Below, piece by piece: positions 33,345-41,763 of a DNA stretch of 51,057 nt (the stretch's first letter is position 1; every line of letters begins with the position of its first letter). The stretch is from Amycolatopsis taiwanensis DSM 45107 (GTDB lineage Bacteria; Actinomycetota; Actinomycetes; Mycobacteriales; Pseudonocardiaceae). Under the pieces are notes generated by a model that saw only the letters and a list, made by a program, of their open reading frames with translations, was not told the origin of the DNA and made no database searches. Location of the stretch: positions 125-51,181 of the forward strand of contig NZ_JAFB01000051.1 in assembly GCF_000519205.1 (NCBI RefSeq), given 5' to 3'. The translations under genes were made by a program, and so were the position numbers.

Positions 33345-33828
33345 TTGGAGCCCTGCGCTTGGAAATCCGAGCTACAGACGATCCACCACCGTCTGGAGCG
33401 CGAACTCAAACGCCTTGAGCGCAAACTGAAACATGCGCCCACGGCCACAACGACCGAACCTCGGCCTCCTCGCGCACTGCTACGGATTCTGCTCGGCACT
33501 GACCGACCACCATGTACGCGAAGACAAAGGACTCTTCGTACGCCTGCTCGCCGAGCACCCCGACCTGAAACCCACGATCGAGCAGCTCAAAGCCGACCAC
33601 CTGGCCGACCTGATCGCCGAATCCCAACAAGTTCTCGACGCCTGGTCATCGAACGGCGGGACAGCAAGGCACGCCCTCGGCGCGCACCTCAACCAATTGC
33701 ACCGGCGAATGAGCGAGCATTTCGGCCGAGAAGAAGCCACGCTCAACGCCGCGCTCGACAAGCTCATGACCACCCACGACGAGGCCTACGAACTCGTCGG
33801 CGACGGGCGCCCTCCCACCAGGCGATAG
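33345..33828 (+). pseudogene. Hemerythrin-like domain gene split by a one-base frameshift
   Basis: The first helix is encoded in one frame from about 33345: AWKSELQTIHHRLERELKRLERKLK. The rest is encoded in the next frame from about 33433: LGLLAHCYGFCSALTDHHVREDKGLF, then LKADHLADLI and MSEHFGREEATL. Together they give a four-helix hemerythrin protein with His on helix A, HHxxE on helix B, His on helix C and HxxxE on helix D. One extra base near 33430-33432 separates the parts. The downstream frame alone starts at ATG 33433 (131 codons) but lacks helix A and its metal-binding His, so it is unlikely to make a full di-iron site. Either a pseudogene, a coupled two-piece gene or a sequencing error. 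It starts four bases after the HNH gene stop. Confidence 0.65.
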
Positions 33829-34016
33829 CCAGCCATGACGACGTGCGCCTGACGACCGTGCCGGGTCTGGCGCCACGACGGTGCCTGCTGGCTCGTCACC
33901 CGCGCTGCTCCAGCTTCGGGGCGCGGCGTGATGGAGATCAGGAGCGGCACTTCCGAGGCGATATGCCCGCCGTCGAGGAGTCGGAACGCGGACGACCGGA
34001 ACAGCTCGATCGGCAC
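33786..34016 (-). CDS. Small unidentified frame downstream of an operator copy
   Basis: A 76-codon frame from GTG 34016. Its first half (PIELFRSSAFRLLDGGHIA, then SEVPLLISITPRP) looks protein-like; the second half (SWRQTRHGRQAHVV) does not, and it overlaps the hemerythrin end. A degenerate copy of the 28-bp palindrome at 35051 lies 25 bases upstream (34041-34068). This may be a truncated gene whose promoter was once controlled by the same TetR protein. I cannot assign a family. Confidence 0.3.
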   Translation of the reverse strand: MPIELFRSSAFRLLDGGHIASEVPLLISITPRPEAGAARVTSQQAPSWRQTRHGRQAHVVMAGYRLVGGRPSPTSS

Positions 34017-34040
34017 GAGATTAATGGTTTTTTCCTAATA

Positions 34041-34068
34041 CCAGTTTCTGAGCATGTTTGACCAGTCA
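34041..34068. promoter_or_regulatory. Degenerate second copy of the NmrA/TetR operator
   Basis: Aligned without gaps to the palindrome at 35051-35078, 20 of 28 positions match, 18 of the first 21, including AGTTTCTGA and CATGTT. The right arm is poorly kept, so symmetry is largely lost. It sits upstream of the small leftward frame at 33786-34016 and 61 bases beyond the end of the NmrA gene. Confidence 0.45.
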
Positions 34069-34128
34069 AATCGGAGAATCAGCTCTCGCGACTTGACTGG
34101 CTTGAGCCCACTGGGTATGCGGTTTCGG

Positions 34129-34962
34129 CTAATTTCCCGGACGAAGGTCTGCGATGTGGTCGAGAACCCATTGACGGTATGAACGTGGCTTTTCCGAGGT
34201 GACTATCGTCGAGACCGGAGTAAGGTGGATCAGCTGCAGTACCGCACGGTGGTAGTAGCGGAGTAGCGAGTCGGCGATGTGCGATGGCATGTGCTGCGAG
34301 GTCATGAGCCGTTTTGCGGACGTAGGCGTGATTTCCTCGAACCGAACCGGTTTCCCGATGGCATCGCCGATCAGCTTTGCCTGTTCGGCCTGGGTGAGCA
34401 ATTCTGGCCCGGTGAGTACGGGCGCGGCCCCGACGAGATCGTCCGACAACATGGCCTGCGCTGCCGCGGCAGCGAGGTCGTGTTCGTGAATTGGCGCGAT
34501 TCGAGCGTCCGCGTGGGCGGCGTGAACCACACCGTCGGCGTGAATCTGCGGCAGCCACCACAGGGTGTTGGTGGCGAAAACCCCGGCTCGGAGGAAGGTC
34601 CATTCCAGCCCGGTGCGTTGGATGCGTTCTTCAAGGTCCCGGTGGGCGATTCCGGTGTGGTTGTCGGGGTGATCATCGAGCACTGACGACGAGGACAGCA
34701 GCACGATGCGCCGGACTCCGTGGGACATCGCCTGGGTGAGCAACGCGTCTGCGGTGTCGTGCACGGCGGCGGGATTGAGGAATACGGTGGTCACCTCGTC
34801 CAATGGGAATCTTCCCTGCCGCACCGACACCGTGTCGACATCGCGTCGTAGGCGCCCCGCCGCGGGATTCCGGCTGAGGGCCCGGACGCCGGCGCCGGCC
34901 ATGAGAAGCCGGTCGATGAGGGCGCGGCCGACGTTGCCGGTAGCGCCGGTGATCAAGAACAT
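34129..34962 (-). CDS. NmrA-like/atypical SDR NAD(P)-binding protein
   Basis: A 277-residue NAD(P)-binding protein. The fold starts MFLITGATGNVGRAL (GxxGxxG at 6-12), then ALSRNPAAGRL for cofactor phosphate binding, RIVLLSSSSV, and an EWTFLRAGVFATNT region typical of NmrA/NAD(P)H-quinone-reductase-like atypical SDRs, which lack the classical YxxxK. These act as redox sensors or small-molecule reductases. The ATG at 34962 overlaps no other gene; 183 bases separate it from the divergent TetR gene, with a 28-bp near-palindrome between. It is probably the TetR target. Confidence 0.85.
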   Translation of the reverse strand: MFLITGATGNVGRALIDRLLMAGAGVRALSRNPAAGRLRRDVDTVSVRQGRFPLDEVTTVFLNPAAVHDTADALLTQAMSHGVRRIVLLSSSSVLDDHPDNHTGIAHRDLEERIQRTGLEWTFLRAGVFATNTLWWLPQIHADGVVHAAHADARIAPIHEHDLAAAAAQAMLSDDLVGAAPVLTGPELLTQAEQAKLIGDAIGKPVRFEEITPTSAKRLMTSQHMPSHIADSLLRYYHRAVLQLIHLTPVSTIVTSEKPRSYRQWVLDHIADLRPGN

Positions 34963-35050
34963 GGATGTGCTCCGGTCGTTGATGGGGATCCGACATTCAG
35001 TACGCCGCCGTCAGGTAGTGGCCGTGGAGCCAGCTCCGGACCAGCGCGGG

Positions 35051-35078
35051 CTAGTTTCTGAACATGTTCGAAAACTAG
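35051..35078. promoter_or_regulatory. 28-bp near-perfect palindrome, TetR operator
   Basis: The site pairs CTAGTTT with AAACTAG and GAACA with TGTTC around a central axis at 35064/35065; only the two-base CT/GA spacers inside each arm break symmetry in part. It lies 67 bases before the TetR ATG and 88 bases before the NmrA ATG, in the divergent intergenic region. It is the most symmetrical operator in the window. Confidence 0.75.
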
Positions 35079-35145
35079 CAGAGCGAGATGCCGACCGCAA
35101 CTTGCCGATGCGCGCGGCGCGTGCGGAATTTGACATGATGAGCCG

Positions 35146-35814
35146 ATGTCACGGTCCGCGTCAGGCGCCCCCACCGGCCGCCCGCCCCGCACCTCCCGCG
35201 CGGAGATCCTCGCCGCGGCCCACCGCGTGATCGATCGCGACGGCTGGCAGAACCTCACGATCCGCCGGCTGGCCGCCGAGGTGGGCGCATCCCCGGCGAC
35301 GGTCTATTACCACGTCCGCGACAAGGACGACCTGTTGATCCACCTGCTCAACGACTACGCCGACCAGATCCCGCGCCCCGAGCTGCCGGTCGATCCGCGG
35401 GAGCGGATCCTCGCCGCCGCGACGATCATGCACGAGGTGCTGGCGGCGCGACCGTGGATCGTCGAGGTGCTCGCGGCCGACGACCTGCTCGGCGAGTCAG
35501 CGGTGTGGCTCGTCGAAGCCATCCTGGCCGGCGCCGTCGACAGCGGCTGCGACCCCACACAAGCAGTACATCTCTACCGCAACATCTGGTACTTCACCGC
35601 CGGCGAAATCCTGATCCGTGCGAACAGCGCCCGCCGCCGCGCCCAGCATGATCGTCCGGCCTACCGCGACCAAGTCTTCGGGCGACTCGACGAAACGGAC
35701 TATCCCCACCTCGCCCGGCTCGCCGATCGCTGGCCCGCGCTCACCGCCGAAGACACTTATGCCGAGGGGCTTCGCGCACTGGTCGACGGAGCACTTCCAC
35801 CCCGGTCCGGCTGA
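35146..35814 (+). CDS. TetR-family regulator (TetR_C-like)
   Basis: A 222-residue TetR protein. N-terminal helix-turn-helix: AEILAAAHRVIDRDGWQNLTIRRLAAEVGASPATVYYHV (within residues ~19-57, quoted as family order), ending in the canonical TVYYHVRDKDDLL. The TVYYHV form and the HLYRNIWYFTAGE helix in the C-terminal domain resemble the true TetR_C class of drug-binding repressors. ATG 35146 has no strong ribosome site. Divergent from the NmrA gene across the 28-bp palindrome. Likely self-regulating and sensing an electrophile or drug handled by the reductase. Confidence 0.87.
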   Translation: MSRSASGAPTGRPPRTSRAEILAAAHRVIDRDGWQNLTIRRLAAEVGASPATVYYHVRDKDDLLIHLLNDYADQIPRPELPVDPRERILAAATIMHEVLAARPWIVEVLAADDLLGESAVWLVEAILAGAVDSGCDPTQAVHLYRNIWYFTAGEILIRANSARRRAQHDRPAYRDQVFGRLDETDYPHLARLADRWPALTAEDTYAEGLRALVDGALPPRSG

Positions 35815-35920
35815 GCCGCCACCGCCGATATCCCGGCCTTCGCTATCGATACCATCGCCGAAAATACCGGGCGTACCAGGGGAAATCGTTGTGCCGTCCG
35901 GCTCCTGCTACAAAGGGCGA

Positions 35921-37399
35921 ATGACCGCGGATGACGATTTCGGCTGGGTGTCGAGGATGCTGGGCGATGCCGCCTGCGTGACCATGGTGAAGACCACGGA
36001 CGTGGACGCCGTATTGCGTGGGTTCGGGGGGATGGCGAGCGAGGCCGAGACCATTCCGCTCGACGAGGCATGGGAGTACTTCGAAGATACTTACACGGTC
36101 GCGCTCTGCCGCCAGGGCGAGTATGTCGTCGCGATCGAGGACAACGGGTTCCAGGGCTCGCGACCAGAGGTGCTGCGCAGGGTGTCCCGGCTCGGTGAGA
36201 CCGTGAGCTCCTTCTGGAATGTCAACGCGCTGACCAGGTTCAGCTACGCCGTCGACGGCCGTGTCAAGACATCGTTCGAGGCGGGAGCGAACTCGTGGCG
36301 GGAGGGCGAGGACCCCGACTGCCTGGCATCGTTGGTCGAGGAGATCGACTGGGAACTGGGCCACCGGCCGGAGGGCATGCTCACACTCGCCGCCCGGGTC
36401 ACCGGGCAGCCGTTCAGCGAAGACTGGCTGTCCGGTGAGTTCCTCATAGCGCCAATTGTGGAGCGCGTCGAGGACGTGCTCCCAGTGACGCTGGGGTACG
36501 AGCAGCTGGAGTACGACCACCCGGTTCTTGCTGCTGCGTTGCGGCGCGCCGACGATGAGTCGTTGCTGACGGTCGCGCGTGCCGCCGTCGACGAGGTGGT
36601 CGCCTCAGCCGGGCTGAGCGAGGTTCCCGGCGACGACACCGAGTTCGACGAGTTGCTCCGGATGGCCCGCTACGAGGACGCTGACCGCCTTCGGCTCCTC
36701 GCGCTGGACGCCATGCGCATACTGCGAAGGGCGCCGAACCCGCTCACCGCCGCGTTCAGGACGATCACGACGGCGAAAGACGCCAGGCAGGTATACCACC
36801 TCGATCCGGCGCCGATGCTCGCCGGTTTCCTGGATCTACTGGGAAACCCGCCGGCACCCTCTGGTTCGGACGGTGCCGTTGCCGGTGAGGGCGGCCCGCT
36901 GGAGCGGCACGCGTGGATCACCGATCACTGGCTCGGCCTCGCCGCCTCCGTCACGTACGCACGAGGCGTCCCGCTCGACACCGTAGCGGCGGTATTCGGC
37001 GATATCACGCTTGGCACGGGACCGGTGTCACTCACCGACACCCGGCAGGTCGCGCTTCGACGCGAAGGCGACTGGACACTCGCGATCGCGTTCAACCGGC
37101 ATCCGTTCGCGGATGAAATCGTCGACGCACTCCATCCGCACGCGACCGTGCTCAACATCGGCTGGGAAACGAACGGCAACAAGCTGGCCTACTATGCCGA
37201 ATCGGACCACGACGTCACCGTGATCCGGCCGGGCCAAGGCGACATCCCAGCACCCCTCGCGTCGTATGCCACCTCGCTTCCGGCACCGACGTATATCAAC
37301 GCCGTGCCGTGGATGCTCGCGCTGGGCGAAGCGGTCACCGGCATCGCCTTCACCCCGGACAGCCTCGATACTCAACACACACTTCTCAGTCCGCGGTAA
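35921..37399 (+). CDS. Protein with two DUF6461-like domains
   Basis: A 492-residue cytoplasmic protein. Two copies of the same domain flank a helical linker: the first (about 5-180) begins DDFGWVSRMLGDAACVTMVK and includes YTVALCRQGEYVVAIEDNGFQGSR and SSFWNVNALTRFSYAVDG; the second (about 325-492) has WITDHWLGLAASVTYARG, RQVALRREGDWTLAIAFNRHPF and VLNIGWETNGNKLAYYAESD. The shared pattern (short strand, aromatic VAIE/LAIA strand, WNVN/WETN before an aromatic strand) is that of actinobacterial DUF6461 proteins. ATG 35921 follows AAAGGGCGA. It lies 76 bases upstream of the STAND-WD40 gene on the same strand and may be its partner. No known activity. Confidence 0.75.
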   Translation: MTADDDFGWVSRMLGDAACVTMVKTTDVDAVLRGFGGMASEAETIPLDEAWEYFEDTYTVALCRQGEYVVAIEDNGFQGSRPEVLRRVSRLGETVSSFWNVNALTRFSYAVDGRVKTSFEAGANSWREGEDPDCLASLVEEIDWELGHRPEGMLTLAARVTGQPFSEDWLSGEFLIAPIVERVEDVLPVTLGYEQLEYDHPVLAAALRRADDESLLTVARAAVDEVVASAGLSEVPGDDTEFDELLRMARYEDADRLRLLALDAMRILRRAPNPLTAAFRTITTAKDARQVYHLDPAPMLAGFLDLLGNPPAPSGSDGAVAGEGGPLERHAWITDHWLGLAASVTYARGVPLDTVAAVFGDITLGTGPVSLTDTRQVALRREGDWTLAIAFNRHPFADEIVDALHPHATVLNIGWETNGNKLAYYAESDHDVTVIRPGQGDIPAPLASYATSLPAPTYINAVPWMLALGEAVTGIAFTPDSLDTQHTLLSPR

Positions 37400-37475
37400 A
37401 CATTCGGAGCAGGGCCAAGACGCGCAAGATGGCCGGTACGGTCCGGACAAACTCGTGGCTGTTCGCGATGATGGG

Positions 37476-40400
37476 GTGGTGCGCAGGCGACAGGACGAAG
37501 GCGAGCCCGCCACGGTCAACACCGTGGCGGACAGTGTCATCGGCGCGGTGGTACAGGCCGGGAGCATCTCCGGTGGAGTGCATGTCCACCAGCACCTTCG
37601 GCCGGCCGCGCGGCCGAGCAGGGCGCGCCGGCTGGCGGAGCGTCCTCCGTGGCTCGCGCGGGTGCCGCAGCTCGGTGGGGCTGGCATGCTCGTGGACGAA
37701 TGGCATGTCGTCACCGCGCTGCCCGCCGATGGCGATGTTGGCGATGTCGTCGTCGAGTTCCCGTTCGCCGATGAGCAGCCCGCCCGGCGGGGCCGGGTGG
37801 TGGAACGGGTTTCCGATGCGGCGGTGTTGCGCCTGGCCGAGCCGGTAGCGGTCACCCCGGCGCCGCTGGCGTGCCCGCCATCGCTGCATGACCACCGGTT
37901 CTGGGTGCACGGATTCCCCAGCAATGGACCGGAAATCCGCCAGGGCCACGGCACGCTCGGCGGTGCCTGCGGCCCGGACGGCCGGTGGGTCCGGCTCATG
38001 GGACACGACGCAGCGGACGGGTTCACCGGGGCGCCGGTGTTCGACCACGACAGCGACGCGGTCGTGGGCATCGTGGTGTCCGGCGAAGCCGTCCTGCCGG
38101 TGTCCCGGTGGCCGTGGCTGGCCGCCCAGGTGCGGTGGCGGCTGGACCTGGATCCCGGGCTGACCACCCACTGGCTTCCGCGCGCACGCGGCTCGGAGAT
38201 CGAGTCCGACTCCGGCACGTGGTACTTCACCGGTCGTCACGCGGCCCGTGCGGCGGTCGTCGACTGGCTGCGGAACCCGGACCAGCCCGCGCTCGTGGTG
38301 ATCGGCGGACCGGGCACCGGCAAGTCCGCGCTCCTGGCGCACCTGCTGGTCGGGTCCGACCCGGTTCTCCACGCAGGCGTGCCGGTCGACGGCCCCCGGC
38401 CACCGGTTCGGTCCTTCGATGTGGCTGTCCACGCCACCGGCCTCGGGTGCGACAACGTGGTGACACGTCTCGCGAGCGCGTGCCAGGTCGACGCCGCGAC
38501 GCCGCAGGAGCTCCTGGTCGCGGTGCGCGAGCGCCTGCGGTCCGGCCTGCCGCCGCTGACCGTGCTGGTCGATGCGGTGGAGGAAGCCGCTGATGTCGAC
38601 GAAGCCCGTCAGATCGCCGTGTTGCTGCGGAATCTGGCGGGCACGGGGGCGGTGCGGGTGCTCGCCGGGGTCCGCACCGCACCCGCCGGCTCCGCACGTG
38701 CCCGCGTGCCGGCGGCGTTCGGCCGCACCGCCCGGTACCTGGATCTGGAATCCCACCGGTTCATGCGCAACCGCGACGTCGTCGATTACGTGTCGCGCCG
38801 GCTGATCGGCGAGGAGACGGGGTCCGTCCGCTACCGAGACCGGCCGCCCGGCGAGTTGCGTGCGATCGCGTGGGCGGTGGCACGCAAGGCGCGGTACAAC
38901 TTCCTCATCGCCCAGCTGGTCACCCGATGGCTGGTCCACCCGAGCACACCGCCGCTCGATCTCGACGATTCCGCGTGGGAACACCATCTGCCCGAGACCG
39001 TGGGGCAGGCCATGGACGCTTACCTCGACACGTGCGGCCCCGACGCCGCGCTGGTGCGCCGCCTGCTGACCGCGCTGGCGTTCGCCCGCGGCGAGGGCTT
39101 GTCGCGCGGCAGGACCTGGCTCGTGATCGCCGACGCACTCCACCCCGCCTACCCTCACACGCCTCCTGAGCTGGAGACGGTATTCAACGGCGCGGCCAAC
39201 TACCTCATCGAACGTGCCGACAACAGCGACGGGCAACCGTGCTACCGGCTCTACCACAATGCGCTGGACGAGCACCTCCGCGAGCAGTGCGCGGTACGCG
39301 ACCCGCACAGCGCCGTCGTCACTGCCCTCGCCGACGCCGTGCCACGGAACGGTTCGCGTGCTGAATGGGCGAAAGCCGACTCCTACACCCGCGCCCATCT
39401 CGCTGGTCACGCCGCGCAAGCCGGGCGACTCGACGGCCTCCTCGCCGACATGGGGTTCCTCCTGCACGCCGAGCCGGGACCGATGCTGGCCGCCCTGTCG
39501 CATGTGTCCACAAAGGATGGCAGGCTCACGGCGCTGGCCTACCGCATGTCCAGCCACCACCACCGCGACACCGGTCCTGGCGTGCGCCGCCGTTTTCTCG
39601 CCCTCGACGCGGCCCGGCTCAACGCAACCGACCTGCTGCGCCGGATCGACACCGTGGCGGACGAGATCCCCGAGGGCGGGCTGGACTGGCGGGTCAGTTT
39701 CGCCACCGGGTACACGCTGCCCACCGCCGCCATTGTCACCTTCACCGGGCACACCGGCCCGGTCAACGCTGTCGCCGTCGGAGAACTGGACGACCGCCCG
39801 GTCGCGGTCAGCGGCAGTGAGGACGGCACCGTGCGGGTGTGGGACCTGGCGGAGCACGGCCAGATCGGGCAGCCCATGGCCGGCCACGACGGTTGGGTCA
39901 GGGCCGTCGCCGTGACCGAGTTGGACGGTCGTCCCATCGCCGTCACCGGCGGCAGCGACAACGCGGTGAACGTGTGGGATCTCGTGGAACAGCACCGGAT
40001 CGGGACAACTCTGAGGGCATCCGCCGACATACTCGGTGTCGTCGCGGCCGAACTCGGCGGCAGCCCGGTGGCGGTCACCTACGACTTCGAATGGTCGGCA
40101 CGTGTCTGGGACATCGGCGAACAGCGCCAGTTGTGGCATCTTGGCGAGAACAGCCACAAGTGCGTGGCGGTGACCGACGTGGCGGGGCGTTGCATCGTCC
40201 TCACCGGAGACTCCACGGGGATGCGCGGGCCGAAACGGGTGCGGTTGTGGGATCTGGAGACACGACGCGAGGTCGATCACCTCGCCACCGGGCACAGCAA
40301 CTATCTGAATGCGCTTTCAACCGGTGACCTGAACGGCCGTCCCGGTGCCGTCATCGTCGACGAGAACAACACGATGCAGGTGTGGGACCTGGCCGAGCGG

Positions 40401-41621
40401 AGGCTGATCGGCAGACGGGACATCGAGACCGCGCACGGTATCCAGTCCGCCGCAATGACCACTGTGGACGGTCGCGCGGTCGTCGTCACCGGCGGCCGCG
40501 ACGGAGCCGTACGACTGTGGGATGCGGCGACGCAACAGCAGATCGGTGCGCCGTTGACCGGCCACACGGGTGAAATCGAGGGCCTGACCGTCACCCGACT
40601 GGACGGCAGGCCGGTCGCCGTCACCGCGAGCCGGGACGCCACGGTGCGGGTCTGGGACCTGGCCGAGCAGGACCGGCCTGCTCGCCCGGTCACCGGGCAC
40701 ACCGGTGATGTGACTGCGGTCAGCGTGACCGCGCTGGACGGCCGTCCGGTCGCCGTCACCGTCGGCGAGGACGCGACCGTACGCCTGTGGGACCTGATGG
40801 GACGGCACCAGATCGGTGAGCCGATGACCGGTCACACCGACGAGATCGCAACCCTCGCTGTCGCCGAGTTGAACGGCAGGCCCGTCGCGGTCACCGCTGG
40901 TGGCGGCAACGAGCGGGACAGCACCGTGCGGATGTGGGATTTGGCCGGGCAGCGCCAGATCGGCACGCCGATGACCGGCCACGCCGTGTACGTCATGGCA
41001 TCGGCAGCATTCGAACTCGACGGGCGCCCGGTCGCGGTCACCGGTTCCGGCGACCGCACCGTCCGGTTCTGGGACCTGATCGAGCAGCGCGAGGTCCGGG
41101 AGCCGATCACCGGCCACACGGATCGTGTCTCGGCGGTGACGGTCGCCGAGTGGCACGGCAGGCCCGCCGTGATCACCGGCTGCGACGACCGGGTGCGCAT
41201 CTGGGACCTCGCCGAACAGCGCTACGTGAGGGAGGTTGTCGTCGGCCGCACGCGCGAGGGCGACGTCCCGGCTCTCGCGGTCACCCGGCTCGACGGCCGT
41301 CTTATCGCCGTGACCGGTGGCGAGGAGAGGATCATCCGGCTGTGGGATCTGGCCGAGCAGTGCCAGGTCGGTCCGTCGATGACCGGCCACACCGACGAGG
41401 TCACGGCCGTCGCGGTCGTCGAGGTCGACGGCAGGCCGGTCGTCATGAGCGGCAGCCAGGACGCGACCGTGCGAGTGTGGGACGCCCGGAGCGGGGACTG
41501 CCTCGACGATTTCGCGATGCCGGCGCCGGTCGGTTGCCTGGCCCACGGATACGAGACCGTCGTCGTCGGCTTCGGCTGCGACATAGCGGTGTTCGACGTG
41601 GCCCGGTTCCGGCTGCGGTAG
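37476..41621 (+). CDS. Trypsin-like domain + STAND NTPase + WD40 propellers (conflict-type protein)
   Basis: A protein of ~1381 residues. Residues ~50-215 form a trypsin-like fold (GMLVDEWHVVTALP, DAAVLRL with Asp114, DGFTGAPVFD), but the His expected after VTA is replaced (Leu82-Pro83) and the nucleophile Ser is Thr184, so the protease looks inactive. A STAND/NACHT-type NTPase follows: Walker A GGPGTGKS (277-284) and Walker B VLVDAVEE (363-370). A helical region leads to 13 clear WD40 repeats from ~752 (each ending VRVWDL or similar) plus a degenerate fourteenth, enough for two seven-bladed propellers. This layout marks STAND sensors of bacterial conflict and immunity. Start uncertain: GTG 37476 or 37479 with only weak signals; the upstream frame overlapping the DUF6461 gene is rejected. 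A leader with NTVADSVIGAVVQAG is typical of these families. Confidence 0.87.
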   Translation: MVRRRQDEGEPATVNTVADSVIGAVVQAGSISGGVHVHQHLRPAARPSRARRLAERPPWLARVPQLGGAGMLVDEWHVVTALPADGDVGDVVVEFPFADEQPARRGRVVERVSDAAVLRLAEPVAVTPAPLACPPSLHDHRFWVHGFPSNGPEIRQGHGTLGGACGPDGRWVRLMGHDAADGFTGAPVFDHDSDAVVGIVVSGEAVLPVSRWPWLAAQVRWRLDLDPGLTTHWLPRARGSEIESDSGTWYFTGRHAARAAVVDWLRNPDQPALVVIGGPGTGKSALLAHLLVGSDPVLHAGVPVDGPRPPVRSFDVAVHATGLGCDNVVTRLASACQVDAATPQELLVAVRERLRSGLPPLTVLVDAVEEAADVDEARQIAVLLRNLAGTGAVRVLAGVRTAPAGSARARVPAAFGRTARYLDLESHRFMRNRDVVDYVSRRLIGEETGSVRYRDRPPGELRAIAWAVARKARYNFLIAQLVTRWLVHPSTPPLDLDDSAWEHHLPETVGQAMDAYLDTCGPDAALVRRLLTALAFARGEGLSRGRTWLVIADALHPAYPHTPPELETVFNGAANYLIERADNSDGQPCYRLYHNALDEHLREQCAVRDPHSAVVTALADAVPRNGSRAEWAKADSYTRAHLAGHAAQAGRLDGLLADMGFLLHAEPGPMLAALSHVSTKDGRLTALAYRMSSHHHRDTGPGVRRRFLALDAARLNATDLLRRIDTVADEIPEGGLDWRVSFATGYTLPTAAIVTFTGHTGPVNAVAVGELDDRPVAVSGSEDGTVRVWDLAEHGQIGQPMAGHDGWVRAVAVTELDGRPIAVTGGSDNAVNVWDLVEQHRIGTTLRASADILGVVAAELGGSPVAVTYDFEWSARVWDIGEQRQLWHLGENSHKCVAVTDVAGRCIVLTGDSTGMRGPKRVRLWDLETRREVDHLATGHSNYLNALSTGDLNGRPGAVIVDENNTMQVWDLAERRLIGRRDIETAHGIQSAAMTTVDGRAVVVTGGRDGAVRLWDAATQQQIGAPLTGHTGEIEGLTVTRLDGRPVAVTASRDATVRVWDLAEQDRPARPVTGHTGDVTAVSVTALDGRPVAVTVGEDATVRLWDLMGRHQIGEPMTGHTDEIATLAVAELNGRPVAVTAGGGNERDSTVRMWDLAGQRQIGTPMTGHAVYVMASAAFELDGRPVAVTGSGDRTVRFWDLIEQREVREPITGHTDRVSAVTVAEWHGRPAVITGCDDRVRIWDLAEQRYVREVVVGRTREGDVPALAVTRLDGRLIAVTGGEERIIRLWDLAEQCQVGPSMTGHTDEVTAVAVVEVDGRPVVMSGSQDATVRVWDARSGDCLDDFAMPAPVGCLAHGYETVVVGFGCDIAVFDVARFRLR

Positions 41622-41647
41622 CGCAGGAGTGCCGGCGGAGTCGCGTT

Positions 41648-41682
41648 TGGACCTCCGCGTGCCGATCGCGATCAGAGGTCCA
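41648..41682. terminator. Hairpin after the STAND-WD40 gene
   Basis: TGGACCTC (41648-41655) pairs perfectly with GAGGTCCA (41675-41682) across a 19-base loop that itself contains CGATCGCGATC. It starts 27 bases after the stop codon. No T-run. Candidate terminator separating this gene from the PadR operon. Confidence 0.45.
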
Positions 41683-41714
41683 GGCAGGTCAGCAACTCGG
41701 GGCACGTGGTCTGG

Positions 41715-41745
41715 TTGACACTCCGCATAGATAACCGCTATCTAT
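41715..41745 (+). promoter_or_regulatory. PadR operon promoter with overlapping operator
   Basis: TTGACA (41715-41720) with a -10 candidate TATCTA (41739-41744, 18-base spacing) precedes the PadR gene. Overlapping the -10 is ATAGATA-ACCGC-TATCTAT (41727-41745), a perfect 7-bp inverted repeat with a 5-base spacer. An AT-rich palindrome over the -10 in front of a padR gene is the usual autorepression layout. Confidence 0.7.
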
Positions 41746-41763
41746 TAGCTAACTGTTAGGGGT

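Noticed and set aside
37386..40295. A 969-codon minus-strand frame and others opposite the STAND gene
   Set aside because: Mirror frames of a GC-rich repeat gene. The translation is His-, Pro- and Arg-rich with no domain, while the plus strand carries Walker and WD40 motifs.
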